NCBI GenBank assembly: GCA_937920725.1
Contig: CALEUW010000026.1
Coordinates: 1-43,390 of the forward strand
DNA from: UMGS1601 sp900553335
GTDB taxonomy: Bacteria; Bacillota; Clostridia; Oscillospirales; Ruminococcaceae
Length of the DNA stretch: 43,390 bases
Direction: 5' to 3'
The translations under genes and the position numbers were made by a program. The stretch's first letter is position 1, and every line of letters starts with the position of its first letter. Under the pieces are notes generated by a model, which did not search any database, was not told the origin of the DNA, and saw nothing but the letters and a program-made list of their open reading frames with translations. This document shows positions 26,193 to 33,425 of this stretch, in pieces.

Positions 26193-26528
26193 TTAAAATA
26201 TAGAATAAAAATAATAATCAATAAACACTATCGCTCCAACGGCAAAAAGAGCAATGCTCGACAAAAGGCTTATCACATTAAATACTTTTCTTGTTCTCTT
26301 TGATAATACACTGTTGCCGTTTTCATCAATGCACATTCCATTATATGCGGAGTTAGACCAATAAACAACGACAAACATTATTATCGCCCAAAGCAGCGCT
26401 TCGTACATCGTTATAGATGATTTATAAACAGCGGCTATCAAAAATACCGCCATTATTCCAAGCTCAACAAGAGTTGACAGAACAAATGAGATTAAGCTCC
26501 CTCTTTTCTTCGCTTTAACCGAAAGCAT
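26193..26528 (-). CDS. Small integral membrane protein between the T-box and thrS
   Basis: 111 residues with about four hydrophobic segments (FVLSTLVELGIMAVFLIAAV, YEALLWAIIMFVVVYW, ISLLSSIALFAVGAIVFI) and a basic start (MLSVKAKKRGS). No family recognised. AAGGGAG stands 8 bases before ATG 26528; the in-frame TTG at 26570 is rejected because it lies inside the T-box terminator. As the gene sits after the terminator and 22 bases before thrS, it should be induced when uncharged tRNA-Thr accumulates. A role in threonine or peptide handling is conceivable but unsupported. Confidence 0.7.
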   Translation of the reverse strand: MLSVKAKKRGSLISFVLSTLVELGIMAVFLIAAVYKSSITMYEALLWAIIMFVVVYWSNSAYNGMCIDENGNSVLSKRTRKVFNVISLLSSIALFAVGAIVFIDYYFYSIF

Positions 26529-26547
26529 GGTATTCTCCCTTCTCAAT

Positions 26548-26800
26548 AAAAAAATCCCGATATTCGGCAAAAATATCCAAACATCGGGACGACATTACTC
26601 GTGGTTCCACCCAACTTTCCAACGCAGTTTTCAGCGTCGGCTCAACTCACCTTTAACGCAGGCATACGGCGTTTATTAGACGCTCTCCAAAGCGGTACCT
26701 AACTTGCTCTTTGACAAACGGAATTTCAGCCATGTCCCGCTCTCTCTTTTTCAAAGGTTTTACAAATAAGGCTTCTTTATCTTAGATTTAAGTTATCTAT
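26548..26800 (-). promoter_or_regulatory. T-box riboswitch (tRNA-Thr), controlling thrS and the small membrane gene
   Basis: The minus strand carries the T-box core GGGTGGAACCACG (26600-26612) followed by a terminator. The terminator is a 12-bp stem (about 26556-26567 with 26577-26588) ending in seven T (26548-26554). Upstream is a long stem-I region with a likely ACC (Thr) specifier at 26694-26696, by position and by the downstream gene; I have not folded the whole RNA. Uncharged tRNA-Thr would stabilise the antiterminator and let transcription continue. Confidence 0.9.
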
Positions 26801-26806
26801 AAAGCA

Positions 26807-26835
26807 ATTGTAACATTTTCATACAGAATTGTCAA
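26807..26835 (-). promoter_or_regulatory. Promoter of the T-box/thrS operon
   Basis: Minus strand: TTGACA (26830-26835), 17 bases, TACAAT (26807-26812). Transcription should start near 26800, at the beginning of the T-box leader. Confidence 0.8.
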
Positions 26836-26885
26836 GAGAAATAAAAAATCTCATTCACTTTTAGTTTAAATAGGACAAAAATGTC

Positions 26886-26914
26886 TTGACACGACAGCGT
26901 ATTTGAGATATAAT
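26886..26914 (+). promoter_or_regulatory. Promoter of rny
   Basis: TTGACA (26886-26891), 17 bases, TATAAT (26909-26914). It is back to back with the thrS promoter. The leader to the rny ATG is about 185 bases (26920-27104) and contains only a small hairpin near 27000-27016. Confidence 0.85.
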
Positions 26915-27104
26915 AAATTTGTATATTATGTATTTATGCAATTTTGGCGTATGCAGAACGTCATGTTGTGTCAATAGATATTATCGCTCTTTTTATACAT
27001 TACTCCCGAGGGTAAATGTTAGAATATATAAATTTAATATTGAGCATAGTGCCTTCGAGGAGAAGTATCTAAAATACTAACTAAGAAGGAGGAAGCTTAA
27101 AATC

Positions 27105-28670
27105 ATGGATTGGACACTAACCATTTTATTGTGTGTAGTAGCCCTTGTTCTTGGTGCCGGCATCTCATTTTTCGTTGCGTTTAAAGCCGGTGAGAATCAC
27201 CGAAAAAAAACAGCAGAGGCGCAGATCGGCTCAGCTGAAGAAGAAGCTAAAAGAATAGTCGAGGACGCTAAGAAAAGTGCAGAAGGCTTAAAAAAGGAAG
27301 CTTTGGTAGAGGCTAAGGACGAGATTCATAAAAATCGCCGTGAAGCCGAAAAGGAAATCAAGGAAAGAAGAAACGAAGTTTCACGCCAAGAAAGAAGACT
27401 TCAGCAAAAAGAAGAAACGCTGGACAAAAAAGTTTCGAACATCGAAAAAAAAGAAGAACTTTTACAGTCAAAAATCAAAACGGCTGACGAGAAGCTTGAA
27501 GAATCGGAACGTATTAAGAGAAGCCAACTTGAAATGCTCGAAAGAATTTCCGAGTTTACTAAGGATCAGGCAAAGGATTATCTGCTTAATCTTCTCGACA
27601 GTGAGCTTGTTCACGAGAAAGCCGTTAAGATTCAAAGCTATGAAACACAAATCAAAGAAGAATGTGAGGATAAGGCAAGACAGTATATCTCTCTTGCAAT
27701 TTCAAGATGTGCGGCAGATCAGGTTTCTGAAACCGCTGTTTCCGTTGTACCTCTCCCTAACGACGAAATGAAGGGAAGAATCATAGGCAGAGAGGGCAGA
27801 AACATCCGCACGATAGAAACTCTTACCGGAGTCGATCTTATTATTGATGATACACCGGAAGCTATTACACTTTCCTGTTTTGATCAGGTAAGAAGAGAAA
27901 TAGCACGGCTCACACTGGAAAAGCTTATTCAGGACGGAAGGATTCATCCGACCAGAATAGAGGAAATGTATGAAAAGTCAAAACGAGAAGTCGAATATAA
28001 AATCAAGCAGGAGGGCGAAAGAGCAATTCTTGAAACTAACGTTCACGGCTTGAACAATGAGCTTGTTAAGCTTATCGGAAGACTTCGCTACAGAACAAGC
28101 TACAGACAGAATGTACTTACTCACTCGATTGAGGTTGCTCACATTGCCGGAATGATGGCATCAGAGCTTGGGGTTGATGCAAATCTTGCCAGAAGGGCAG
28201 GACTATTGCATGATATCGGTAAGGCGCTCAGCTATGAGATTGAAGGATCTCATGTTCAGATAGGCGTTGACGTATGTAAAAAATACAAAGAAAGCGCTGA
28301 CGTTTTACACGCTATCGAAGCGCATCACGGTGACGTTGAAATCAGAACCGTCGTTGCAGCTCTTGTACAGGCAGCGGACGCTATTTCAGCAGCAAGACCT
28401 GCGGCAAGAAGCGAAAACTACGAGAACTACATCAAGCGTTTGCAGAAGCTTGAAGAAATTTGCACGTCATATGACGGCGTTGAAAAATCATATGCTATTC
28501 AGGCGGGACGAGAAGTTAGAATTATTATTCAGCCTGATAAGATCAACGATGAGAAGATGGTGCTTGTTGCGAGAGATATCGCTAAGCAAATTGAAGATGA
28601 AATGGATTATCCGGGACAGATCAAAGTCAATCTCATCAGAGAGAGCAGAGCGGTTGAATACGCAAAGTAA
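27105..28670 (+). CDS. rny: Ribonuclease Y
   Basis: 521-residue membrane-anchored endoribonuclease that starts decay of many mRNAs. Residues 1-27 are a membrane helix. About 35-150 is a highly charged coiled coil (KEIKERRNEVSRQERRLQQKEE). The KH domain lies near 210-275 (GRIIGREGRNIRTIETLTGVDLIIDDTPE). The HD domain holds His369-Asp370 in LLHDIGKALSYEIEGSH, with HAIEAHHGD after it. Length matches the family. AGGAGG precedes the ATG. Single-gene unit with its own promoter and terminator. Confidence 0.97.
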   Translation: MDWTLTILLCVVALVLGAGISFFVAFKAGENHRKKTAEAQIGSAEEEAKRIVEDAKKSAEGLKKEALVEAKDEIHKNRREAEKEIKERRNEVSRQERRLQQKEETLDKKVSNIEKKEELLQSKIKTADEKLEESERIKRSQLEMLERISEFTKDQAKDYLLNLLDSELVHEKAVKIQSYETQIKEECEDKARQYISLAISRCAADQVSETAVSVVPLPNDEMKGRIIGREGRNIRTIETLTGVDLIIDDTPEAITLSCFDQVRREIARLTLEKLIQDGRIHPTRIEEMYEKSKREVEYKIKQEGERAILETNVHGLNNELVKLIGRLRYRTSYRQNVLTHSIEVAHIAGMMASELGVDANLARRAGLLHDIGKALSYEIEGSHVQIGVDVCKKYKESADVLHAIEAHHGDVEIRTVVAALVQAADAISAARPAARSENYENYIKRLQKLEEICTSYDGVEKSYAIQAGREVRIIIQPDKINDEKMVLVARDIAKQIEDEMDYPGQIKVNLIRESRAVEYAK

Positions 28671-28689
28671 TTTAAAACAGAAAAGCAAA

Positions 28690-28724
28690 AGGCAAGTGAG
28701 GTTAATCGCTTGCCTTTATTTTTG
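28690..28724 (+). terminator. Terminator of rny
   Basis: Nine-base-pair stem (AGGCAAGTG with CGCTTGCCT, one G-U) followed by TTTATTTTTG, 20 bases after the rny stop. Confidence 0.85.
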
Positions 28725-28729
28725 TCTAT

Positions 28730-28767
28730 TCAACAAACAAGCGGACAGCCGATAACGACCGCCCGCT
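28730..28767 (-). terminator. Terminator of the MsmX-like ATPase gene
   Basis: Seven-base-pair stem (28740-28746 with 28761-28767) followed on the minus strand by TGTTTGTTG. The T tract is interrupted, so strength is uncertain. Confidence 0.55.
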
Positions 28768-28777
28768 GATATTTTTA

Positions 28778-29920
28778 TTAATTGATAAGAGATTTTTCTG
28801 TTTCCTTATCGAATATGTGAATCCTGTTAGGATCAAGAGCAACCTTAATCTTATCCTGCGGTCTTGCAGTTGATCTAGGCGAAACTCTTGCTGTAAGAGG
28901 AATTCCCTCACAGTTAATATAAAGATATGTTTCAGCACCCATCATCTCAGTAACCTCAACGGTTGTATCAATAACTCCCGTCTTAGCTGTTGACAAGAAC
29001 ATCTCTTCATCATGAATACATTCAGGGCGAATACCCAAAACAACTTCCTTTCCAACCATAGGCTCTAAAACCTCAGCGTCAGCCTTAGCTTCAGGAACTT
29101 CAACAGTATACTTAACGCCTCTTGTTGTCTTGGTATCTTCAGAACCGAATTCAACAACATACTTTCCGTCCTGCTTAAGAAGCTTTGAATCAATAAAGTT
29201 CATCTGAGGAGAACCGATAAATCCTGCAACAAACTGATTAACAGGGTTATTGTAAAGATTTGTAGGTGTGTCGATCTGCTGAATGAAGCCGTCCTTCATA
29301 ACAACGATTCTGTCACCCATTGTCATAGCCTCTGTCTGGTCATGAGTTACATAGATAAATGTTGTACCGAGTTTCTTATGAAGCTTTGAAATCTCTGTTC
29401 TCATCTGAGCACGGAGCTTAGCGTCAAGGTTTGAAAGCGGCTCGTCAAGTAAGAATACCTGCGGTTCACGAACGATAGCACGGCCAAGCGCAACTCTCTG
29501 TCTTTGTCCTCCTGACAAAGCCTTAGGCTTTCTGTCAAGCAAATGAGCAATGTCAAGAATTCTTGCAGCTTCCTCAACCTTCTTAGCGATCTGATCCTTA
29601 GGAACTTTACGGAGCTTAAGTCCGAAAGCCATGTTCTCAAATACTGTCATGTGCGGATAAAGAGCGTAGTTCTGGAAAACCATTGCAATATCTCTGTCCT
29701 TAGGGGCGATATCGTTTACGAGTCTTTCACCAATGTAAAGCTCTCCGTCGCTGATTTCCTCAAGTCCCGCAATCATTCTTAATGTTGTCGATTTTCCGCA
29801 TCCGGAAGGTCCTACCAGAATAATAAACTCTTTATCCTTGATCTGAATGTTGAAATCTGTAACAGCTACAACATTTCCCGGATACTTTTTGTAAATGTTT
29901 TTAAGTGTAACACTTGCCAT
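28778..29920 (-). CDS. MsmX/UgpC-type sugar ABC transporter ATPase
   Basis: 380-residue ATPase of the CUT1 class, which in Firmicutes often serves many sugar importers from one unlinked gene. Walker A GPSGCGKST, Q-loop MVFQNYALYPHMTVFENM, signature LSGGQRQRVALGRAIVR, Walker B VFLLDEPLSNLDAK, switch YVTHDQTEAMTMGDRI. Residues about 240-380 are the TOBE-type regulatory region (FIGSPQMNF to the end). TAGGAGG precedes the ATG. No permease or binding-protein gene adjoins it, which fits a shared ATPase. It may energise the two permease pairs of the 13-kb operon, although that operon has two ATPases of its own. Confidence 0.94.
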   Translation of the reverse strand: MASVTLKNIYKKYPGNVVAVTDFNIQIKDKEFIILVGPSGCGKSTTLRMIAGLEEISDGELYIGERLVNDIAPKDRDIAMVFQNYALYPHMTVFENMAFGLKLRKVPKDQIAKKVEEAARILDIAHLLDRKPKALSGGQRQRVALGRAIVREPQVFLLDEPLSNLDAKLRAQMRTEISKLHKKLGTTFIYVTHDQTEAMTMGDRIVVMKDGFIQQIDTPTNLYNNPVNQFVAGFIGSPQMNFIDSKLLKQDGKYVVEFGSEDTKTTRGVKYTVEVPEAKADAEVLEPMVGKEVVLGIRPECIHDEEMFLSTAKTGVIDTTVEVTEMMGAETYLYINCEGIPLTARVSPRSTARPQDKIKVALDPNRIHIFDKETEKSLIN

Positions 29921-30072
29921 TTATCAAAACCTCCTAATAAAATAATAGAAAATCAATCTACTAAAATTGTTCCACTATTATAATATCAGTTGAGAAGGCA
30001 AATTTCAAGTGTAGAATTGACTAAACTTTACAACTGTAAATTATTCATATTAACGAAAGTTTTTCACCAATT

Positions 30073-30795
30073 TCATATTCTATCCAAAAGTTTATGTGCA
30101 TCTTTGTGCAAAATCTCTAAACATTCACCAATAGGCAATTTATTGTCAAGCTCAAGCCCTCCAATGCTAACTCGCTTAAGATACACAACTTTATTCCCCA
30201 CCGAAGCAAACATTCTCTTAACCTGATGAAACTTTCCCTCATGTAAAACCAAATAGCATGATCGGCTGCTTCCATCTATTCTTATAAGCCTTGCGGGCAT
30301 ACATTTTTCATTTCCGTCGATTATTACTCCGTTTTCAAACAGCACATCGGTGCCGTCGTTTATATCGTCCTCAAGCTCAACATAATATTTTTTGTCGACA
30401 TGGTTTTTCGGAGAAAGCATTTTGTGCGAAAGCTCTCCGTCATCAGTAAGCAGAACAAATCCCTCCGTGTCCTTATCGAGCCTTCCTGCGGGAAAGATCC
30501 CCTCCCTGAAAAGCTCTTTCGGTACAAGCTCCAAAACCGTCGGACTATCCCCATCCTTTGTTGAGCATACATAACCCTTCGGTTTATTAAGCATTATGTA
30601 AACATGCTCTTTGTATTCAACTCTTTCACCGTCAACCGATACAATATCCCTTTCAGCATCGATCTTCATATCTGCCTTTGACGGCTTTCCGTTTACCGTA
30701 ATTCTTCCCTTTTTACAAAGAAGCTTTACCTCGCTTCTTGAAATCTCAAAAACCTGATTTGACACAAACCTGTCAAGCCTTAAAATTTTAGACAC
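30073..30795 (-). CDS. RsuA-type 16S rRNA pseudouridine synthase
   Basis: 240 residues. The N-terminal S4 RNA-binding domain (1-60: LRLDRFVSNQVF, SRSEVKLLCKKGRITVNGKP) is followed by the RsuA/RluB/E/F catalytic domain: MLNKPKGYVCST, catalytic Asp in FPAGRLDKDTEGFVLLTDDG, and LHEGKFHQVKRMFASVGNKV. RsuA modifies U516 of 16S rRNA; exact target here is inferred. The start is GTG with AAAGGA 9 bases away. It follows the DUF4830-like gene by 17 bases. Confidence 0.92.
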   Translation of the reverse strand: MSKILRLDRFVSNQVFEISRSEVKLLCKKGRITVNGKPSKADMKIDAERDIVSVDGERVEYKEHVYIMLNKPKGYVCSTKDGDSPTVLELVPKELFREGIFPAGRLDKDTEGFVLLTDDGELSHKMLSPKNHVDKKYYVELEDDINDGTDVLFENGVIIDGNEKCMPARLIRIDGSSRSCYLVLHEGKFHQVKRMFASVGNKVVYLKRVSIGGLELDNKLPIGECLEILHKDAHKLLDRI

Positions 30796-30812
30796 ATCCG
30801 CACATCCTTTTA

Positions 30813-31268
30813 CTATCCAGCTTTTTTCAGTCCCTGCATAAATCCGTCAAGCTCGTTGCTCGACACATCTCCTCCTATGAGTTTTCCCTCAAAGGTTATA
30901 AGATTAATAAAAACATTTTTCTTATCGCCCGGATAATTTTTTATCTCATAACTATAAATCTCTACATCCTTACCCTTGTATTTTTCGAGATTAAATCCCT
31001 GCTCCTTCTGAATTTCGTTATATTCATCATAAACGTCTCCGAATTCGACGGGAATTGTTACTGCCTTGCTGCTTGTATACTCTCCGTCTGTTTCCCAACC
31101 CAGATCTTTTATAAAATCCTGTCTTAAAACCTCTGTGTCAAGCGAAATACACTCATCAGAATAAGCATGAGCAACTCCGTATACCACTAAGAATATAAAC
31201 AAAGCCGCCGCAACAAGAGAAGCAATTACAATTCCGAGCTTTTTAACTTTTATGGTTTTGACTATCAT
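30813..31268 (-). CDS. DUF4830-like single-pass membrane protein
   Basis: 151 residues: a basic N-terminus, one membrane helix (about 12-34, IVIASLVAAALFIFLVVYGV) and an extracytoplasmic domain with FIKDLGWE, VTIPVEFGDVYDEYNEIQKEQGF and KYKGKDVEIYSYEI. These match my recollection of the DUF4830 family, found in Clostridia, of unknown function. It is the first gene of a pair with the pseudouridine synthase, perhaps by chance. Confidence 0.75.
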   Translation of the reverse strand: MIVKTIKVKKLGIVIASLVAAALFIFLVVYGVAHAYSDECISLDTEVLRQDFIKDLGWETDGEYTSSKAVTIPVEFGDVYDEYNEIQKEQGFNLEKYKGKDVEIYSYEIKNYPGDKKNVFINLITFEGKLIGGDVSSNELDGFMQGLKKAG

Positions 31269-31367
31269 ACAAACCCCTCTTTCTCATTGATTTCGTAATT
31301 CCAGTATATGCCTTTAATTTAAGGCTTATACCCTTTATCACAAGCGAAACGAGGGTGTAAAAACATT

Positions 31368-31395
31368 AATCCCCAAACCTTCAGGTTTAGGGATT
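31368..31395 (-). terminator. Terminator of the 242-residue membrane protein gene
   Basis: Stem AATCCC-C-AAACCT with AGGTTT-A-GGGATT, one C-A mismatch and a two-base gap as written, then AATGTTTTTAC on the minus strand. Confidence 0.65.
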
Positions 31396-31424
31396 TAATT
31401 ACTTTTAGCGAACAAATTTAAAAA

Positions 31425-32153
31425 TTAAATAAATGCCAAAATCCACTGTGCTAAGCTTACGCAGAAGAATATAACAGCTACTGCATATGGAAGCTTGTTA
31501 TCATCCTTCACCTCACTCTTAAGTGCCATTGCAACAAAGATGATTCCGATCACCTGTGCAAGGAACATAAAGAGAGAGCCAAAACCGATGCTTGCAAGTC
31601 CGAACAAGAAGTTAAGTATAACTGCCGGAATTACAGGAATAACATAAAGAGAAGCTATTGAAAGTCCCTTTATAAACGATACCTTCGTCTTTCCTAACAC
31701 ACTGCCGCAAGCCATTGCGAGAGCCGCAATGATAGCCATTGTTGCCGCTGCGATTAAAAGCTCCGAGAAAAAGCTTCCGACAAATCTTAATGCCTTAAAT
31801 CCAGAAGTATAATATGAATATGCTCCGTTGTAAACGATAGCCGTATTAATCATTCCAAAAATTATTCTTACAATAGCGTAAATAACAGTAATTGTCAAAG
31901 ACGCTATAACACTTGATTTACCGACATATTTCGGTATAAAATCAGCAGGTGCTTTCAAAACACCCAACGCATCGGTAAAAGTATTTCCCATCTCTTTTCC
32001 GAAATCAAAGCTCTGCTTATTTACAGTACTCTGGGTATAAACATACTGTACTTGCGGCTGAGGGTTTTCATTTGATGTAGGCTGAGCCGCAGCCTGCTCT
32101 TCAACCGGAGTTTCAGATCCGTTTAAATTCTGAACATTTTCATTTTCATTCAT
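31425..32153 (-). CDS. Multi-pass membrane protein of unknown function (Yip1-like layout)
   Basis: 242 residues. The first 45 are Asn/Glu/Gln/Pro-rich and cytoplasmic or disordered, then about five membrane segments (VIASLTITVIYAIVRIIF, LLIAAATMAIIAALAMACG, IASLYVIPVIPAVILNFLFGL, FMFLAQVIGIIFVAMAL, AVAVIFFCVSLAQWILAF). The layout resembles Yip1-domain proteins, but I see no decisive motif. It has its own promoter and terminator and no functional neighbour. Confidence 0.7.
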   Translation of the reverse strand: MNENENVQNLNGSETPVEEQAAAQPTSNENPQPQVQYVYTQSTVNKQSFDFGKEMGNTFTDALGVLKAPADFIPKYVGKSSVIASLTITVIYAIVRIIFGMINTAIVYNGAYSYYTSGFKALRFVGSFFSELLIAAATMAIIAALAMACGSVLGKTKVSFIKGLSIASLYVIPVIPAVILNFLFGLASIGFGSLFMFLAQVIGIIFVAMALKSEVKDDNKLPYAVAVIFFCVSLAQWILAFI

Positions 32154-32208
32154 AATACTAATTCCCTTCCTTCAGCCATTCATAAGACTGAATTGTTATT
32201 CTACGCTT

Positions 32209-32237
32209 AGTATATCACATCTTTATTCCATTGGCAA
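32209..32237 (-). promoter_or_regulatory. Promoter of the 242-residue membrane protein gene
   Basis: Minus strand: TTGCCA (32232-32237), 17 bases, TATACT (32209-32214). Confidence 0.65.
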
Positions 32238-32354
32238 TATGTAAATTAATTTTTAACAGTTTTTTCTACATAACTTACAAAAACCAAACTCATGTTATGT
32301 GCAATTAAACAATTTTTTATCATAAGTATTTTTCTCCAATCTGAAATTTATTTT

Positions 32355-32500
32355 TTGTTGTCGACCTTTTTCGACAATCTATATTTCAAAAGCGTGTTAC
32401 AATATGTGTCGGTACATTACATGTACAATTTTTCTTGTACCCGAAGAAAAATGCAGACAATCCGCTTTTGTGAAGTAACCTTCGCAGAGGCGGATTGTTG
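32355..32500. other. Hairpin-rich intergenic stretch
   Basis: No reading frame of note in 32238-32539. It holds a 7-bp hairpin TTGTCGA/TCGACAA (32358-32377). A two-tier hairpin follows: ACAATCCGC (32457-32465) pairs with GCGGATTGT (32490-32498), and inside it TGTGAAG pairs with CTTCGCA. TGG and four T follow it on the plus strand, so it may be a terminator or part of a small RNA. Confidence 0.4.
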
Positions 32501-32539
32501 GTTTTAGAGGGAATTCTGCACATTCGATCTTAAAACATA

Positions 32540-32568
32540 TTGACATATTCAGAAATATATGGTACACT
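32540..32568 (+). promoter_or_regulatory. Promoter of the LolD/FtsX-type exporter genes
   Basis: TTGACA (32540-32545), 17 bases, TACACT (32563-32568). Transcription would start around 32575, inside the first of two palindromes. Confidence 0.8.
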
Positions 32569-32570
32569 TA

Positions 32571-32648
32571 TTGAGTTAGCAATCACTAACTCAACTGCAA
32601 GCGGGATATCCGTTTATTTTTTGCGATCAAGTTAGACTTTGCTAACTT
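32571..32648. promoter_or_regulatory. Two tandem palindromic operators, GTTAG-N6-CTAAC
   Basis: Site 1 (32571-32594) is TTGAGTTAG-N6-CTAACTCAA, a 9-bp perfect inverted repeat. Site 2 (32629-32648) is AAGTTAG-N6-CTAACTT, 7 bp. They share the core AGTTAG-N6-CTAACT and their centres are 56 bases apart. Site 1 covers the predicted start of transcription. MarR- or TetR-type repressors bind sites of this form; no such gene adjoins the exporter, so the regulator would be encoded elsewhere. Confidence 0.65.
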
Positions 32649-32706
32649 ACGCTTAGCCAAAATAAGACGATCATTTTAAGTTCACAAAATAACAGGAGGA
32701 ATAAAT

Positions 32707-33405
32707 ATGTTTTTACAAATCAAAAACCTTCAGAAGTTTTACGGTGACGGTGAAAACCGTTTGCAGGTTCTGAAAGGAATCGATGCAGAAATTGAAAAAG
32801 GTGAAATCTGCGTGCTGCTCGGGCCATCCGGTTCAGGAAAGTCTACCCTGTTAAATATAATTGGAGGTATTGAAACTGCCGAAGAGGGATATGTTTCCGT
32901 AAACGGTGACAAAATAAAGGATATGAATGAGAAGCATCTCACCCTTTACCGCAGAAAGCATTTGGGGTATATTTTCCAGATGTACAATCTTATTCCCAAT
33001 CTGAATATCAAGGAAAACATCGAGGTCGGAGCATATCTGAGCGATGATCCTCTTGACGTTGACGATATATTAAAAACGCTCGGTCTTTACGAGCATCGCC
33101 ACAAGCTTCCGAATCAGCTTTCCGGCGGTCAGCAGCAAAGAACTGCAATCGGACGTGCCATTGTCAAAAATCCTGATATACTCCTATGTGACGAGCCGAC
33201 AGGAGCGCTTGACTATAAAACGTCTAAGGACATATTAAAGCTTATTCAGACTGTAAATCAAAAGTACGGCAGCACAGTTATTATGGTAACTCACAACGAT
33301 GCTATAAAAAATATGGCTAACAGAGTTATAACGCTTCGTGACGGAGCAGTGAGAAAGAACTACATGAACGAAAATATCACTCCTGCCGAAATGCTTGAAT
33401 GGTAA
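32707..33405 (+). CDS. LolD/MacB-type ABC exporter ATPase
   Basis: 232 residues. Walker A GPSGSGKST, Q-loop YIFQMYNLIPNLNIKENI, signature LSGGQQQRTAIGRAIV, Walker B ILLCDEPTGALD, switch MVTHND. ACAGGAGG precedes the ATG. It pairs with the FtsX-type permease gene whose ATG is 20 bases downstream. Exporters of this kind in Firmicutes often handle antimicrobial peptides or lipids; the substrate is not evident. Likely controlled by the two palindromes upstream. Confidence 0.93.
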   Translation: MFLQIKNLQKFYGDGENRLQVLKGIDAEIEKGEICVLLGPSGSGKSTLLNIIGGIETAEEGYVSVNGDKIKDMNEKHLTLYRRKHLGYIFQMYNLIPNLNIKENIEVGAYLSDDPLDVDDILKTLGLYEHRHKLPNQLSGGQQQRTAIGRAIVKNPDILLCDEPTGALDYKTSKDILKLIQTVNQKYGSTVIMVTHNDAIKNMANRVITLRDGAVRKNYMNENITPAEMLEW

Positions 33406-33425
33406 TTAGAGGGAGGAATACATAT

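Noticed and set aside
26529..26570. TTG-initiated N-terminal extension of the small membrane protein
   Set aside because: It overlaps the T-box terminator stem and has no ribosome site, whereas ATG 26528 has AAGGGAG at good spacing.
32571..32648. The two GTTAG palindromes as part of a CRISPR-like repeat array
   Set aside because: Only two copies, each internally palindromic with different spacers, and no cas gene nearby; an operator pair fits better.
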